From: Haloarcula rubra | Lineage (GTDB): Archaea; Halobacteriota; Halobacteria; Halobacteriales; Haloarculaceae | DNA length: 64,000 nt | Reading direction: 5' to 3' | Assembly (NCBI RefSeq): GCF_019599465.1 | Contig: NZ_RKLR01000002.1 | Span: 186,001-250,000 of the forward strand | Part shown: positions 52,782 through 61,154 of the stretch, one piece after another | How positions within the stretch are numbered: the first letter of the stretch is position 1 | Layout: each line of letters starts with the position of its first letter | Made by a program: the position numbers and the translations under genes | The notes under the pieces: model-generated | Told to the model about the DNA's origin: nothing | Database searches by the model: none | What the model saw: only the letters and a program-made list of their open reading frames with translations

Positions 52782-53918
52782 ATGCGACGAATCGGTAGCC
52801 TACTGGTCGCTCTGTTGCTCGTGACTGCGACGCTGACCGCGACGGCGGCGGGCGCCGCCTTCGGCGGTCTCTCCCAGCAGTCGGTCGACCCCGACGTGGT
52901 CGTGATGACCGCCGACGTGCAGGCCGACGGCGACGCGCAGTGGACCGTCGCCTACCGGATTCGACTGGAGACCGACAACGACACGCAGGCCTTCGAGGAG
53001 TTACAGGCCGACATCCGCGCCAACGAGACGGCCTACACGGACCGGTTCGGCGACCGGATGGCCGGCACGGCCCGCGCCGCCGAGAACGCGACCGGCCGGG
53101 AGATGGCCATCGAGAACGTCAGCGTCACGGCCACACAGGAGTCGTTCGGGCAGACGTACGGCGTCGTCACCTACCGCTTCCAGTGGACGAACTTCGCCGC
53201 CACCGACGACGGCCGTCTCACGGCCGGCGACGCCCTCTCGGGGCTGTTCCTCGACAGCGAGACGTCCCTGACGCTGTCGTGGCCCGCGGGGTACGGCGCC
53301 CAGAGCGTCACGCCCCAACCGGACGACCGCTCGAACACGTCGGCCACGTGGCGGGGCCAACAGCAGTTCGGCACCGACGAGCCACGGGTCGTCCTCGCGC
53401 AGGAGGGCGGCGGGAGCGGTGACGGTGGCCTCGACACGACGCTCGTCGGCGGGGCGCTAGTGGTGGTCCTCGGCCTCGTCGGGGCCGCCTACTGGGCGCG
53501 CCGGTCGGGCCTGCTCGCCGGCGACGGTGGCGACGGCCGCGAGGGCGACGAACCGGCCCAGCAGTCGACGGCGGCGTCCGAGGGCGGGGCGAGCCAATCG
53601 GTGACCGACGACGCGAGTGGCGCCGCCGGGAACGCCGCCAGCGCCGGGGCCGCCGGCAACGGGGCGTCCGAACCTCCGGCGGACCTGCTCAGCAACGAGG
53701 AGCAGGTGTTGAAACTGCTGAACGAGAACGGCGGGCGCATCAAACAGCAGGAGGTCGCGAGCCGACTCGACTGGACCGACGCCAAGACGAGTCAGGTCAT
53801 CGGCGGCCTCCGCGAGGACGACGAACTGGAGACGTTCCGCATCGGCCGCGAGAACGTCGTCACTCTCCCCGATACGGACGTGACCGAGACGAACGGCGGC
53901 GACGAGAACGACGAGTAA
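52782..53918 (+). CDS. Secreted-domain/TM/winged-helix membrane regulator
   Basis: The 378-residue protein has a signal-type N-terminus (RRIGSLLVALLLVTATLTATAAGAAF), an extracytoplasmic domain of about 190 residues, a single transmembrane helix (VGGALVVVLGLVGAAYW), a Gly/Ser-rich linker, and a cytoplasmic winged-helix domain (about 305-370: EEQVLKLLNENGGRIKQQEVASRLDWTDAKTSQVIGGL). This order is a one-component membrane sensor that would read a signal outside and bind DNA inside. Ligand and targets unknown. The same design in different order is seen at 7514. Confidence 0.8.
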   Translation: MRRIGSLLVALLLVTATLTATAAGAAFGGLSQQSVDPDVVVMTADVQADGDAQWTVAYRIRLETDNDTQAFEELQADIRANETAYTDRFGDRMAGTARAAENATGREMAIENVSVTATQESFGQTYGVVTYRFQWTNFAATDDGRLTAGDALSGLFLDSETSLTLSWPAGYGAQSVTPQPDDRSNTSATWRGQQQFGTDEPRVVLAQEGGGSGDGGLDTTLVGGALVVVLGLVGAAYWARRSGLLAGDGGDGREGDEPAQQSTAASEGGASQSVTDDASGAAGNAASAGAAGNGASEPPADLLSNEEQVLKLLNENGGRIKQQEVASRLDWTDAKTSQVIGGLREDDELETFRIGRENVVTLPDTDVTETNGGDENDE

Positions 53919-54054
53919 TAACTGTTCCGGCATTTCACACCCCGCAAGCGGAGTACTACGCCGCTGTCGTGCGGTTTAATCCGGGTTAATCGGCGACGAA
54001 CCGGGCTGATCGTGTGGGGTTTATACGTGGATAGGGGGCCAAGCAGTGGGTACG

Positions 54055-54867
54055 ATGAGACGAGCCACTCCGGCACTCCTGGCCCTCCTGCTCGTGACGA
54101 GCGCGCTGGCTGCGGTGCCAGCGGCCACGATGGCACAGGAGACGTCGACCCAGACCGAACAGCGCGGTGAGAACGCGACCGTCGCCCCCGGCGCGCAGTT
54201 CGCCGGCGCGGTCGGCGTGCAGGGCGCCGAACTCGGCGGCGAGGTCGAGGCCCGCGCGTACGGCATCAGCGTCGCGAAGGCCAACACCGACACCGCCCGC
54301 GCGGCCATCGTCGCCGACGAGTCCGGCGAGCTAGAGGGCCGTCTCGAAGAGCTCCGACAGCGCAAGGCCGCCCTCCAGCAGGCCCGCGAGAACGGGTCGA
54401 TGAGCGAGGGCGAGTACCGCGCCCGGATGGCCCAGCTCCACGCCGAGACCCGGACCGTCGAGCGGTTGGCCAGCCAGACCAACGAGACGGCGAGCACGCT
54501 GCCCGCCGCGGCGCTCGAGGCGAAGGGCGTCGACATGGAAGCGGTCCGCTCGCTGGCCCAGCGTTCCGCGGAACTGACCGGCCCCGAAGTGGCCGAAATC
54601 GCCCGCAGCATCGCCGGGAACGACGTCGGCGAGGGCGTCGGACCGGCCGAGGACCGCGGGCCCGAGCAACGAGCGGACCGCGGCGAACGCAACGGAGCGG
54701 ACGCCGACGCCGGGACGAACGGCACGGTCGACGTGGAGACGAACGACACCCAGACGACCGTGAAGACGACGGCGAACACGTCCGTCGAAGCCGAGACCGG
54801 CGACCTGCCCGACACCAACACCACGGCGACCAACGAGACCGAGCCCTCGCCCGACGGCGACTACTGA
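54055..54867 (+). CDS. Exported Ala/Glu-rich protein
   Basis: ATG 54055 gives 270 residues with a signal peptide (RRATPALLALLLVTSALAAVPAATMA), an N-terminal domain (GAQFAGAVGVQGAELGGEVEARAYGISVAKA), a helical stretch with repeated acidic and basic residues (LEELRQRKAALQQARENGS), and a long low-complexity tail of Asp/Asn/Thr/Glu (AGTNGTVDVETNDTQTTVKTT). It is secreted or surface-exposed. No enzyme motif is seen. A TATA-like TTTATAC at about 54019-54026 precedes the start by about 30 nt. It lies upstream of the arginine leader. Confidence 0.75.
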   Translation: MRRATPALLALLLVTSALAAVPAATMAQETSTQTEQRGENATVAPGAQFAGAVGVQGAELGGEVEARAYGISVAKANTDTARAAIVADESGELEGRLEELRQRKAALQQARENGSMSEGEYRARMAQLHAETRTVERLASQTNETASTLPAAALEAKGVDMEAVRSLAQRSAELTGPEVAEIARSIAGNDVGEGVGPAEDRGPEQRADRGERNGADADAGTNGTVDVETNDTQTTVKTTANTSVEAETGDLPDTNTTATNETEPSPDGDY

Positions 54868-54925
54868 CGACACCCTGACAGTGGTTCCCGTGTGACTCTC
54901 GGCCACACTGTTTCTAACACGGAAG

Positions 54926-54933
54926 CTATTAGT
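54926..54933 (+). promoter_or_regulatory. TATA-like box of the arginine leader
   Basis: CTATTAGT, centred about 30 nt before the leader ATG at 54960. No comparable AT-rich element lies in the 30 nt before argG itself, so argG is probably transcribed from here. Confidence 0.55.
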
Positions 54934-54959
54934 ACGGGACCTACAGTAGTCGGACGTAC

Positions 54960-55055
54960 ATGACGCGGACCACCGTCGCCGACGCGTTCGCCGCCGCCGA
55001 CGAGCGGTCCGTCCGCTTCTCCCCGAGCCGACGACGACGACGGGCCCTCTGCTAG
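54960..55055 (+). CDS. Arginine-rich leader peptide upstream of argG
   Basis: ATG 54960 opens a 31-codon frame MTRTTVADAFAAADERSVRF...ending SPSRRRRRALC, too short for normal gene finding. Eight of 31 residues are Arg, and residues 24-28 are five consecutive Arg codons, CGA four times then CGG (55029-55043). The promoter is placed to make this the first translated frame of the argG transcript. The stop lies in the loop of a GC hairpin (55042-55059) and argG starts 120 nt downstream. This has the features of an amino-acid-responsive leader peptide. No such attenuator is known to me in haloarchaea, so the regulatory role is an inference; the protein itself need not have a job. Confidence 0.6.
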   Translation: MTRTTVADAFAAADERSVRFSPSRRRRRALC

Positions 55056-55059
55056 GCCC
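55042..55059 (+). promoter_or_regulatory. Attenuator-like hairpin after the Arg codon run
   Basis: GGGCC (55042-55046) pairs with GGCCC (55055-55059), an 8-nt loop containing the leader stop codon, followed by a pyrimidine-rich tract (CCACTACTCTCCTCAC). A second possible structure pairs AGCCGAC (55026-55032) with GTCGGCT (55111-55117); this excludes the local hairpin GCCGG-N8-CCGGC (55107-55124). Mutual exclusion is what an attenuator needs, but short matches are common in GC-rich DNA. Confidence 0.45.
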
Positions 55060-55175
55060 ACTACTCTCCTCACTTCGTTTCACGGTTCGTCTCGACTCCG
55101 AGTACCGCCGGTCGGCTGTCCGGCGTGTCAGTCCAAACCGACAGTCACACCACGGAACCCACACAGTACACACCT

Positions 55176-56438
55176 ATGCCAGAAGGAAACGGAACCGTCG
55201 CGCTCGCCTTCTCCGGTGGGCTCGACACGACAGTCTGCGTATCGCTGCTGAAAGAGGAGTACGGCTACGACGAGGTCATCGGCGTCACCGTCGACGTCGG
55301 CCAGCCCGACTACGAGTTCGAGGAGGCCGAGGAGACGGCCGAGGCGCTCGGCGTCGAGCAGCACGTCGTCGACGCGAAGGAGGAGTTCGCGGACCTCTGT
55401 CTCAAGGCCGTGAAGGCCAACGCCGACTATCAGGGCTACCCGCTGGGCACCGCGCTCGCCCGCCCGGTTATCGCGAAGGCCATCCTCTCCGTCGCCGAGG
55501 AGGAGGGGTGTAACGGCATCGCCCACGGCTGTACCGGCAAGGGCAACGACCAACTGCGCTTCGAGGCCATCTGGCGCGACTCGGACCTGGAGGTCATCGC
55601 CCCGGTACGCGAACTCGGCCTGACCCGCGAGTGGGAGAACGAGTACGCCCAGGAGAAGGGCCTGCCCGTCGAGGGCGGCGACGGCGGCCGCTACTCCATC
55701 GACACGAACCTCTGGAGCCGTTCCATCGAGGGCTCCGAACTCGAAGACCCCTCGACCATCCCCGAGGACGACATCTACAAGTGGACCGAGAACCCCTCGG
55801 GCAAGGACGCCGAACTCGTCGACGTCGAGTTCGAAGACGGCGAGGCCGTCGCTATCGACGGCGAGGAACTGGGGAAGGTCGAACTCATCGAGCGACTCAA
55901 CGCACAGGCCGGTGCCCACGGCATCGGCCGCACGGACATGATGGAGGACCGCATGCTCGGCCTCAAAGTCCGCGAGAACTACGAGCACCCCGCGGCGACG
56001 GTGCTCCTGACGGCCCACGAGGCGCTGGAGGGCCTCGTCCTCACCCAGGAGGAGCGCGCGTTCAAGGCCCAGGTCGACCAGCAGTGGTCCCAGAAGGCCT
56101 ACGAGGGCCTCGTGGATGCGCCGCTCGTGAGCGCACTCGAAGCGTTCATCGACGACACGAACGAGCGCGTCACCGGCTCAGTCACCGTGAAACTCGAGGG
56201 CGGCCACTGCCGTCCGGTCTCCCGCGAGTCCGACTACGCCGTCTACAGCGAGTCCGCCGCGTCTTTCGACGAGGAGGACGTCACCGGCGGCATCACCCAG
56301 CAGGACGCCACCGGCGTCGCGAAGTACCACGGCTTCCAGTCCCGTCTCGCCAACGGCATCTTAGAGAACGCGAAGAAGGGGACGGCCGTTCCGGACGGGA
56401 GCGGCGAGGACGACCACGGGGAGGGCTCGGAGGAGTAA
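55176..56438 (+). CDS. argG: Argininosuccinate synthase
   Basis: The 420-residue enzyme opens with GTVALAFSGGLDTTV, the PP-loop pyrophosphatase motif SGGLDT that binds ATP, and continues with conserved stretches (AHGCTGKGNDQLRF, GLTREWENEYAQ). It joins citrulline and aspartate with ATP to argininosuccinate. ATG 55176 is taken as start since the family motif starts eight residues later; a GTG/ATG further upstream at 55125 would add a non-conserved segment. It is 4 nt from argH, so the two form one operon behind the arginine leader. Confidence 0.95.
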   Translation: MPEGNGTVALAFSGGLDTTVCVSLLKEEYGYDEVIGVTVDVGQPDYEFEEAEETAEALGVEQHVVDAKEEFADLCLKAVKANADYQGYPLGTALARPVIAKAILSVAEEEGCNGIAHGCTGKGNDQLRFEAIWRDSDLEVIAPVRELGLTREWENEYAQEKGLPVEGGDGGRYSIDTNLWSRSIEGSELEDPSTIPEDDIYKWTENPSGKDAELVDVEFEDGEAVAIDGEELGKVELIERLNAQAGAHGIGRTDMMEDRMLGLKVRENYEHPAATVLLTAHEALEGLVLTQEERAFKAQVDQQWSQKAYEGLVDAPLVSALEAFIDDTNERVTGSVTVKLEGGHCRPVSRESDYAVYSESAASFDEEDVTGGITQQDATGVAKYHGFQSRLANGILENAKKGTAVPDGSGEDDHGEGSEE

Positions 56439-56442
56439 CCCA

Positions 56443-57933
56443 ATGAGCGACGGGGAGGACCACGCCGGGGACGCCGACGACGAGACGGTGGTCCGCCGGG
56501 ACCGCTTCGCGGGCGGGCCTGCGCGCTCGTTCCTCTCCTCGCTCGCCGACGACGAGCGCATCTTCGCGGCCGACCTCGCCGTCGACCGCGCCCACGTCGT
56601 GATGCTCGAAGAGCAGGACGTCGTCGACCGCGAGACGGTCGGCGAGATTCTGGCGGCGCTGGACGACGTCGAGGCGGCCGGGCACGCCGAACTGCCCGAC
56701 GGCGAGGACGTCCACGAGGCCATCGAGAGCGCGGTCATCGAGCGCGTCGGCCCCGAGGGCGGGAAGATGCACACCGCCCGCTCGCGCAACGACGAGGTGG
56801 CCGCCTGCATCCGGTATCGCCTGCGCGAGGACCTCGTCGAACTCGTCGAGACGGTCGTCGGCGCCCGCGAGCAGTTGCTCGCCGTCGCCCGCGAGGAGGT
56901 CGAGACGGTGATGCCCGGCTACACGCACCTCCAGCCCGCACAGCCGACCACGGTCGCCCACTGGGTGCTGTCCTACGAGCAGGCGCTCCAGCGCGACACC
57001 GCGCGCTTGTTCGACGCCTACGAGCGCGTCAACCAGAACCCACTGGGGTCGGCCGCGTTCGCGGGCACGCCGTTCGACGTGGACCGCGAGCGAACCGCCG
57101 AACTGCTCGGCTTCGACTCGGTGGCGGAGAACTCGATGGACGCCTCCGCCGCGCGGGACTTCCTCGTGGAGGTCACGAGCGCCGTCGCGACGCTGGCGAC
57201 GACGCTCTCCGGACTCGCGGAGGACGTGGTCGTGATGGCCAGCAAGGGCCACGTCGAACTCGACGACGACTACGCCTCCACCTCCTCGATAATGCCCCAG
57301 AAGAAGAACCCCGACACGCTGGAACTGGTGCGGGGCCGCACCGGCGACGCGACGGCGGGGCTGAACGGCCTGCTGACGAACCTGAAGGGGCAACCGCGCG
57401 CGTACAACCGCGACCTGCAACGCGCGGGCCGCCACGCGTGGGACGCCATCGACAGCGTCACCGAGAGCGTCGAAGTCGCCGCCGGCGCCGTCGCCACCGC
57501 GGAGTGGCCCGCCGAGACGCTCGAAGCCGCCGCGAGCGAGGGGTTCGCCACCGCCACCGGCGTCGCCGACTTGCTGGCGATGGCCGGCGTCCCCTTCCGC
57601 ACGGCCCACGAAGTCGTCGCCGAGGCGGCCGCGGGGCTCGGTCCAGAGGAGGACGCCCCGGACTACGAGGCCATCTCGGCTATCGCCGAGGACGTTCTCG
57701 GCGACCCGCTCTCCCAGTTCGTCGACCGGGCGGCCGTCGAGGCCGCCCTCGACCCCGCCGAGAGCGTCGCCACGCGCGACTCCCGCGGCGGTCCGGCCCC
57801 CGAGGCCGTCGCCGACCAACTGTCCGTCGCCGAGGAGGTGCTGGCCGGCCACGGCGAGACGGTCCAGACGGCCGCCGCCGCCGTCGAGCGCGCACACGAA
57901 CGCCGGCACTCGGAGGTCGACCGCTATGTGTGA
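56443..57933 (+). CDS. argH: Argininosuccinate lyase
   Basis: The 496-residue enzyme belongs to the fumarase/aspartase superfamily: conserved HTARSRNDEVA (region 1, about residue 107), GYTHLQPAQPTTVAHW (region 2) and the catalytic signature SSIMPQKKNPDTLE (region 3, with GSxxMxxKxN). It splits argininosuccinate to arginine and fumarate. It starts 4 nt after argG. Its stop codon overlaps a small Arg-codon-containing frame (57926-57970) and is followed by a GC hairpin. Confidence 0.95.
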   Translation: MSDGEDHAGDADDETVVRRDRFAGGPARSFLSSLADDERIFAADLAVDRAHVVMLEEQDVVDRETVGEILAALDDVEAAGHAELPDGEDVHEAIESAVIERVGPEGGKMHTARSRNDEVAACIRYRLREDLVELVETVVGAREQLLAVAREEVETVMPGYTHLQPAQPTTVAHWVLSYEQALQRDTARLFDAYERVNQNPLGSAAFAGTPFDVDRERTAELLGFDSVAENSMDASAARDFLVEVTSAVATLATTLSGLAEDVVVMASKGHVELDDDYASTSSIMPQKKNPDTLELVRGRTGDATAGLNGLLTNLKGQPRAYNRDLQRAGRHAWDAIDSVTESVEVAAGAVATAEWPAETLEAAASEGFATATGVADLLAMAGVPFRTAHEVVAEAAAGLGPEEDAPDYEAISAIAEDVLGDPLSQFVDRAAVEAALDPAESVATRDSRGGPAPEAVADQLSVAEEVLAGHGETVQTAAAAVERAHERRHSEVDRYV

Positions 57934-57970
57934 GCGACGACGAGCCCCGTCGGGGGCGATTGTACCATAA
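57926..57970 (+). other. 14-codon Arg-containing frame over the argH stop (speculative)
   Basis: ATG TGT GAG followed by three CGA codons, then a frame to TAA at 57968-57970, overlapping the end of argH. The Arg run is followed directly by the GCCCC-GTCG-GGGGC hairpin. It repeats the layout of the argG leader but is short, and CGACGACGA is common in these GC-rich genes, so it may be chance. Confidence 0.25.
57944..57957 (+). terminator. GC hairpin after argH
   Basis: GCCCC-GTCG-GGGGC, a 5-bp stem with a four-base loop, shortly after the argH stop and before the lysW promoter, so it may end part of the argGH transcript. Confidence 0.35.
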
Positions 57971-58064
57971 ATCTGATACGGAAATCGGACACGTGCGGTA
58001 TACTGGATTTAGACGGCGCTAGGCGGTAGTGTGCGTTACTATTCTATTCTGATAAGTTCGGAGG

Positions 58065-58071
58065 TTTTAAG
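58065..58071 (+). promoter_or_regulatory. TATA-like box of the lysW operon
   Basis: TTTTAAG about 30 nt before the lysW ATG at 58099, suggesting a second promoter for lysW-argXCBDEF. Confidence 0.5.
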
Positions 58072-58098
58072 TGGGTGCGGCCGCGAGAGAGAGGTACA

Positions 58099-58263
58099 AT
58101 GGCAGACTGCATCGAGTGCGGGGCGGAAGTCTCCCTGCACGACTCCCTCGAAGTCGGAGAGATCGTCGACTGTGCTACCTGTGGTGCCGAACTCGAAGTC
58201 GTCGGCACTGACCCCGTCGAGCTCGACAGCGCACCCGAGCTCGAAGAGGACTGGGGTGAGTGA
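58099..58263 (+). CDS. lysW: LysW amino-group carrier protein
   Basis: The 54-residue protein has CIECG and CATCG zinc-knuckle pairs, and the C-terminal acidic tail ends DWGE. The final Glu is the attachment point: intermediates are carried on its gamma-carboxyl through the arginine/lysine pathway. In haloarchaea this carrier serves arginine made through glutamate bound to LysW. ATG 58099 is chosen over an upstream frame start at 58075. It begins the second part of the cluster, 78 nt before argX. Confidence 0.93.
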   Translation: MADCIECGAEVSLHDSLEVGEIVDCATCGAELEVVGTDPVELDSAPELEEDWGE

Positions 58264-58341
58264 GGTGGCCGCGGTGGCGCGGCACGTCGCGTCGCCCGTG
58301 ACCCGTGACGCCGCGACCCGCGGACACACGGAGGAGACAGC

Positions 58342-59262
58342 ATGAGAGTCGGGATACTCTACTCGCGCATCCGCCGGGACGAGAAGCTCCTGCTCTCGGA
58401 ACTGCGCGACCGCGACCACGAGGTAGTGAAGATAGACGTCCGCAAACAGCAGTTCAACATCAGCGAGGCCCCCGAGGCGTTCACGGACCTCGACATCGTC
58501 GTCGACCGCTGTCTGGCCACCTCGCGGAGCGTCTACGCGACGAAGTTCGCGAAGGCCTACGACGTGCCGGTCGTCAACGGCCCCGAGGTCGCCGAGACCT
58601 GTGCGGACAAGGTGAAGAACAGCCTCGCGCTGGTCGACGCGGGCGTCCCGACGCCCGACACCGACGTCGCGTTCACGAAGGACGCCGCCCTAGAGTCCAT
58701 CGAGGACTTCGGCTACCCCTGCGTGCTGAAGCCCGTCGTGGGGTCGTGGGGGCGTCTGATGGCGAAAATCGACTCCCGCTCGGCCGCCGAGGCCATCCTC
58801 GAGCACAAGGAGACGCTGGGCCACTACGAGCACAAGATATTCTACGTGCAGGAGTTCGTCGACAAGCCCGGCCGGGACATCCGCGTGCTGGCCGTCGACG
58901 GCGAACCCATCGCGGCGATGGTCCGCTCGTCGGACCACTGGCTCACCAACGCCGCGAAAGGCGCCGAGACGAACGAGTTCGAACTGGACGACCGCGCGCT
59001 CGAACTGGTCGAGAAGGCGTCGGCCGCCGTCGGCGGCGGCCTGTTGGGTATCGACCTGATGGAGGTCGGGGTGTCGCAGAGCGACACCCGGGACGCGAGC
59101 GGCGACGAGCCGCGAGCGGAGGACTACACGGTCCACGAGGTCAACCACACCGTCGAGTTCAAGGCGCTCAACGAGGTCACCGACGTGGACGTGCCCGCGG
59201 CGGTCGTCGACTGGCTCGAATCGAAGGCGGCAAGCGAGAGCGACGCGGAGGTCACCGCATGA
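58342..59262 (+). CDS. argX: Glutamate-LysW ligase ArgX
   Basis: The 306-residue ATP-grasp enzyme (ATP-binding strand with VLKPVVGSWGRLMAK near residue 130, IFYVQEFVDKPGRDIRVLAV, and GVDLMEVGV/GIDLMEVG-like metal-binding region) attaches glutamate to LysW. The run VNHTVEFKALNEVTDVDV near residue 275 is the family's C-terminal segment. An insert VGVSQSDTRDASGDEPRAEDYT is longer than in homologues. It shares ATGA overlap with argC. The choice of ArgX rather than the lysine enzyme LysX is inferred from the surrounding genes. Confidence 0.88.
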   Translation: MRVGILYSRIRRDEKLLLSELRDRDHEVVKIDVRKQQFNISEAPEAFTDLDIVVDRCLATSRSVYATKFAKAYDVPVVNGPEVAETCADKVKNSLALVDAGVPTPDTDVAFTKDAALESIEDFGYPCVLKPVVGSWGRLMAKIDSRSAAEAILEHKETLGHYEHKIFYVQEFVDKPGRDIRVLAVDGEPIAAMVRSSDHWLTNAAKGAETNEFELDDRALELVEKASAAVGGGLLGIDLMEVGVSQSDTRDASGDEPRAEDYTVHEVNHTVEFKALNEVTDVDVPAAVVDWLESKAASESDAEVTA

Positions 59263-60296
59263 CGTACTCCGCCAGCGTCGTCGGCGGCTCCGGGTTCACC
59301 GGCGGGGAACTCCTCCGCATCCTCGACGGCCACCCGGAGTTCGAACTCGCACAGGCCACGAGTCGCTCGAAGGAGAACAAGACCGTCGGCCACCAGCACC
59401 CCAACCTCCGCCACTCGGACCTGCGCTTCTCCTCGCCCGAGGACCTCGAATCGGTGGACGTCCTGTTCGCCGCGACGCCACACGGCGTCTCGATGGAGCA
59501 GATAGACCAGTTCCAGGACGCGGCCGATACGGTCGTCGACCTCTCGGCGGACTTCCGTCTGGACACCGAGGCGCAGTACGACGAGTGGTACGACGGGCAC
59601 ACGCGACCCGAACTCCTCGAACAGAGCGAGTACGCGCTCCCGGAACTGAACCGCGACAACCTCGCGGGCGCGGACCTCGTCGCCTCCGGCGGCTGTAACG
59701 CCACGGCGACGATTCTGGGCCTGCTCCCGCTGTTCGAACACGGCGTGCTCTCGGGCGACGAGCAGATAGTCGTCGACGTGAAGGTCGGGTCCAGCGAGGG
59801 CGGGGCCGGCGGCGGCGAGGCCTCCTCGCACCCGGAGCGCTCGGGCGTCGTCCGCCCGTACGCGCCGACGGGCCACCGCCACGAGGCCGAGATTCAGCAG
59901 TTCCTCGGCGTCGACGTCTCCTTTACCGTCCACGCGGTGGACATGGTCCGGGGCGCGAGCGCGACCTGTCACGTCTTCCCGGACGGCCCCGTCTCGAAAG
60001 GGGACCTCTGGGGAGCGTACAGGGGCCAGTACGAGGACGAACCGTTCGTCGAGTTGGTCGCCGGCGGTGGCGGCGTCTACCGCTACCCCGAACCGAAGGC
60101 CGTCGCGGGGACGAACCGCGCCGAAGTCGGCTTCGAACTCGACCCCGCCAACAAGCGGCTGGTCGTCTTCTCGGCCATCGACAACATGATGAAGGGGTCG
60201 GCGGGACAGGCGGTCCACGCCGCCAACGTCGCCCTCGGCATCGAGGAGACGGCGGGACTGGAGTTCCAGGGACTCCACCCCGTCGGCGCACCGTAA
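59259..60296 (+). CDS. argC: LysW-gamma-glutamyl phosphate reductase
   Basis: The 345-residue enzyme has VVGGSGFTGGELLRIL (NADPH loop) and ASGGCNATATILGLLPL with the catalytic Cys; the late HAVDMVRGASATCHVF is the substrate-binding segment. It reduces LysW-gamma-glutamyl-5-phosphate to the semialdehyde, the counterpart of N-acetylglutamyl-phosphate reductase. It starts in an ATGA overlap with argX and is 18 nt from argB. Confidence 0.92.
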   Translation: MTYSASVVGGSGFTGGELLRILDGHPEFELAQATSRSKENKTVGHQHPNLRHSDLRFSSPEDLESVDVLFAATPHGVSMEQIDQFQDAADTVVDLSADFRLDTEAQYDEWYDGHTRPELLEQSEYALPELNRDNLAGADLVASGGCNATATILGLLPLFEHGVLSGDEQIVVDVKVGSSEGGAGGGEASSHPERSGVVRPYAPTGHRHEAEIQQFLGVDVSFTVHAVDMVRGASATCHVFPDGPVSKGDLWGAYRGQYEDEPFVELVAGGGGVYRYPEPKAVAGTNRAEVGFELDPANKRLVVFSAIDNMMKGSAGQAVHAANVALGIEETAGLEFQGLHPVGAP

Positions 60297-60314
60297 TCCC
60301 TGACCGTAGTTTTC

Positions 60315-61154
60315 ATGACAGTAGTTATCAAAGTCGGTGGCGCTCGCGCGGTCGACCCAGCGGGGGCGCTCGCGGACGTGGCATCACTCGCAGCGGACGG
60401 AGAGCAGGTCGTCGTGGTTCACGGCGGCTCTACCAAAGTCGACGAGACGCTCGAACGACTCGGCATCGACCCGGAGTACGTCGAGACGCCGAGCGGCGTC
60501 GTCGGCCGGTTCACCGACGAGACGACGATGGAAGTGTTCGAGATGGCCTTCGGTCACCTCAACACCCAACTCGTCGCGGGCCTCCAGAGCGAGGGCGTCG
60601 ACGCCGTCGGTCTGAACGGCGTGGACGGTAAGTTGCTGTACGGCCCACGCAAGTCCGCGGTCCGCGTCGTCGAGGACGGCAAGAAGAAGATTCGCCGCGG
60701 TGACCACTCGGGGACCATCAAGCAGGTCAACGGCGACCTCCTGCGGTCGCTGCTTTCGGACGGCTACACGCCCGTGGCGGCCCCGCCGATGGCCGGGGAA
60801 GACGACGGCGAAATCATCCCCGTCAACACCGACGCCGACCGCTCGGCGGCGGCCATCGCCGCCGAACTCGACGCGACGCTCGTCCTCTTGACAGACGTCG
60901 AGGGCGTCTACGAGGACCCCGACGACCCGTCGACGCTCATCGAGTCCGTCGAGACGGCCGACGACTGGACGGCCCTCGAAGCCGCCGCCGAGGGATTCAT
61001 GGGCCGGAAGATAATGGCCGCCGAAGAGGCGCTCTCCGGCGGCGCACCCGAAGTGGTGGTGGCCGACGCGAACGCCGACGAGCCGATTCTGTCGGCGCTC
61101 TCCGGCGACGGAACACACGTGCAAGCGAGTGCGATTTCGGAGGTAGATTCATGA
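60315..61154 (+). CDS. argB: LysW-glutamate kinase (ArgB/LysZ type)
   Basis: The 279-residue amino acid kinase has KVGGARAVDPAGALADV (phosphate binding), VVVHGGSTKVDE and MEVFEMAFGHLNTQLVAGLQSEGVDAVGLNGVDG, followed by NTDADRSAAAIAAELDATLVLLTDVEGVY. It phosphorylates LysW-bound glutamate. A four-base ATGA overlap joins it to argD. Confidence 0.92.
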   Translation: MTVVIKVGGARAVDPAGALADVASLAADGEQVVVVHGGSTKVDETLERLGIDPEYVETPSGVVGRFTDETTMEVFEMAFGHLNTQLVAGLQSEGVDAVGLNGVDGKLLYGPRKSAVRVVEDGKKKIRRGDHSGTIKQVNGDLLRSLLSDGYTPVAAPPMAGEDDGEIIPVNTDADRSAAAIAAELDATLVLLTDVEGVYEDPDDPSTLIESVETADDWTALEAAAEGFMGRKIMAAEEALSGGAPEVVVADANADEPILSALSGDGTHVQASAISEVDS

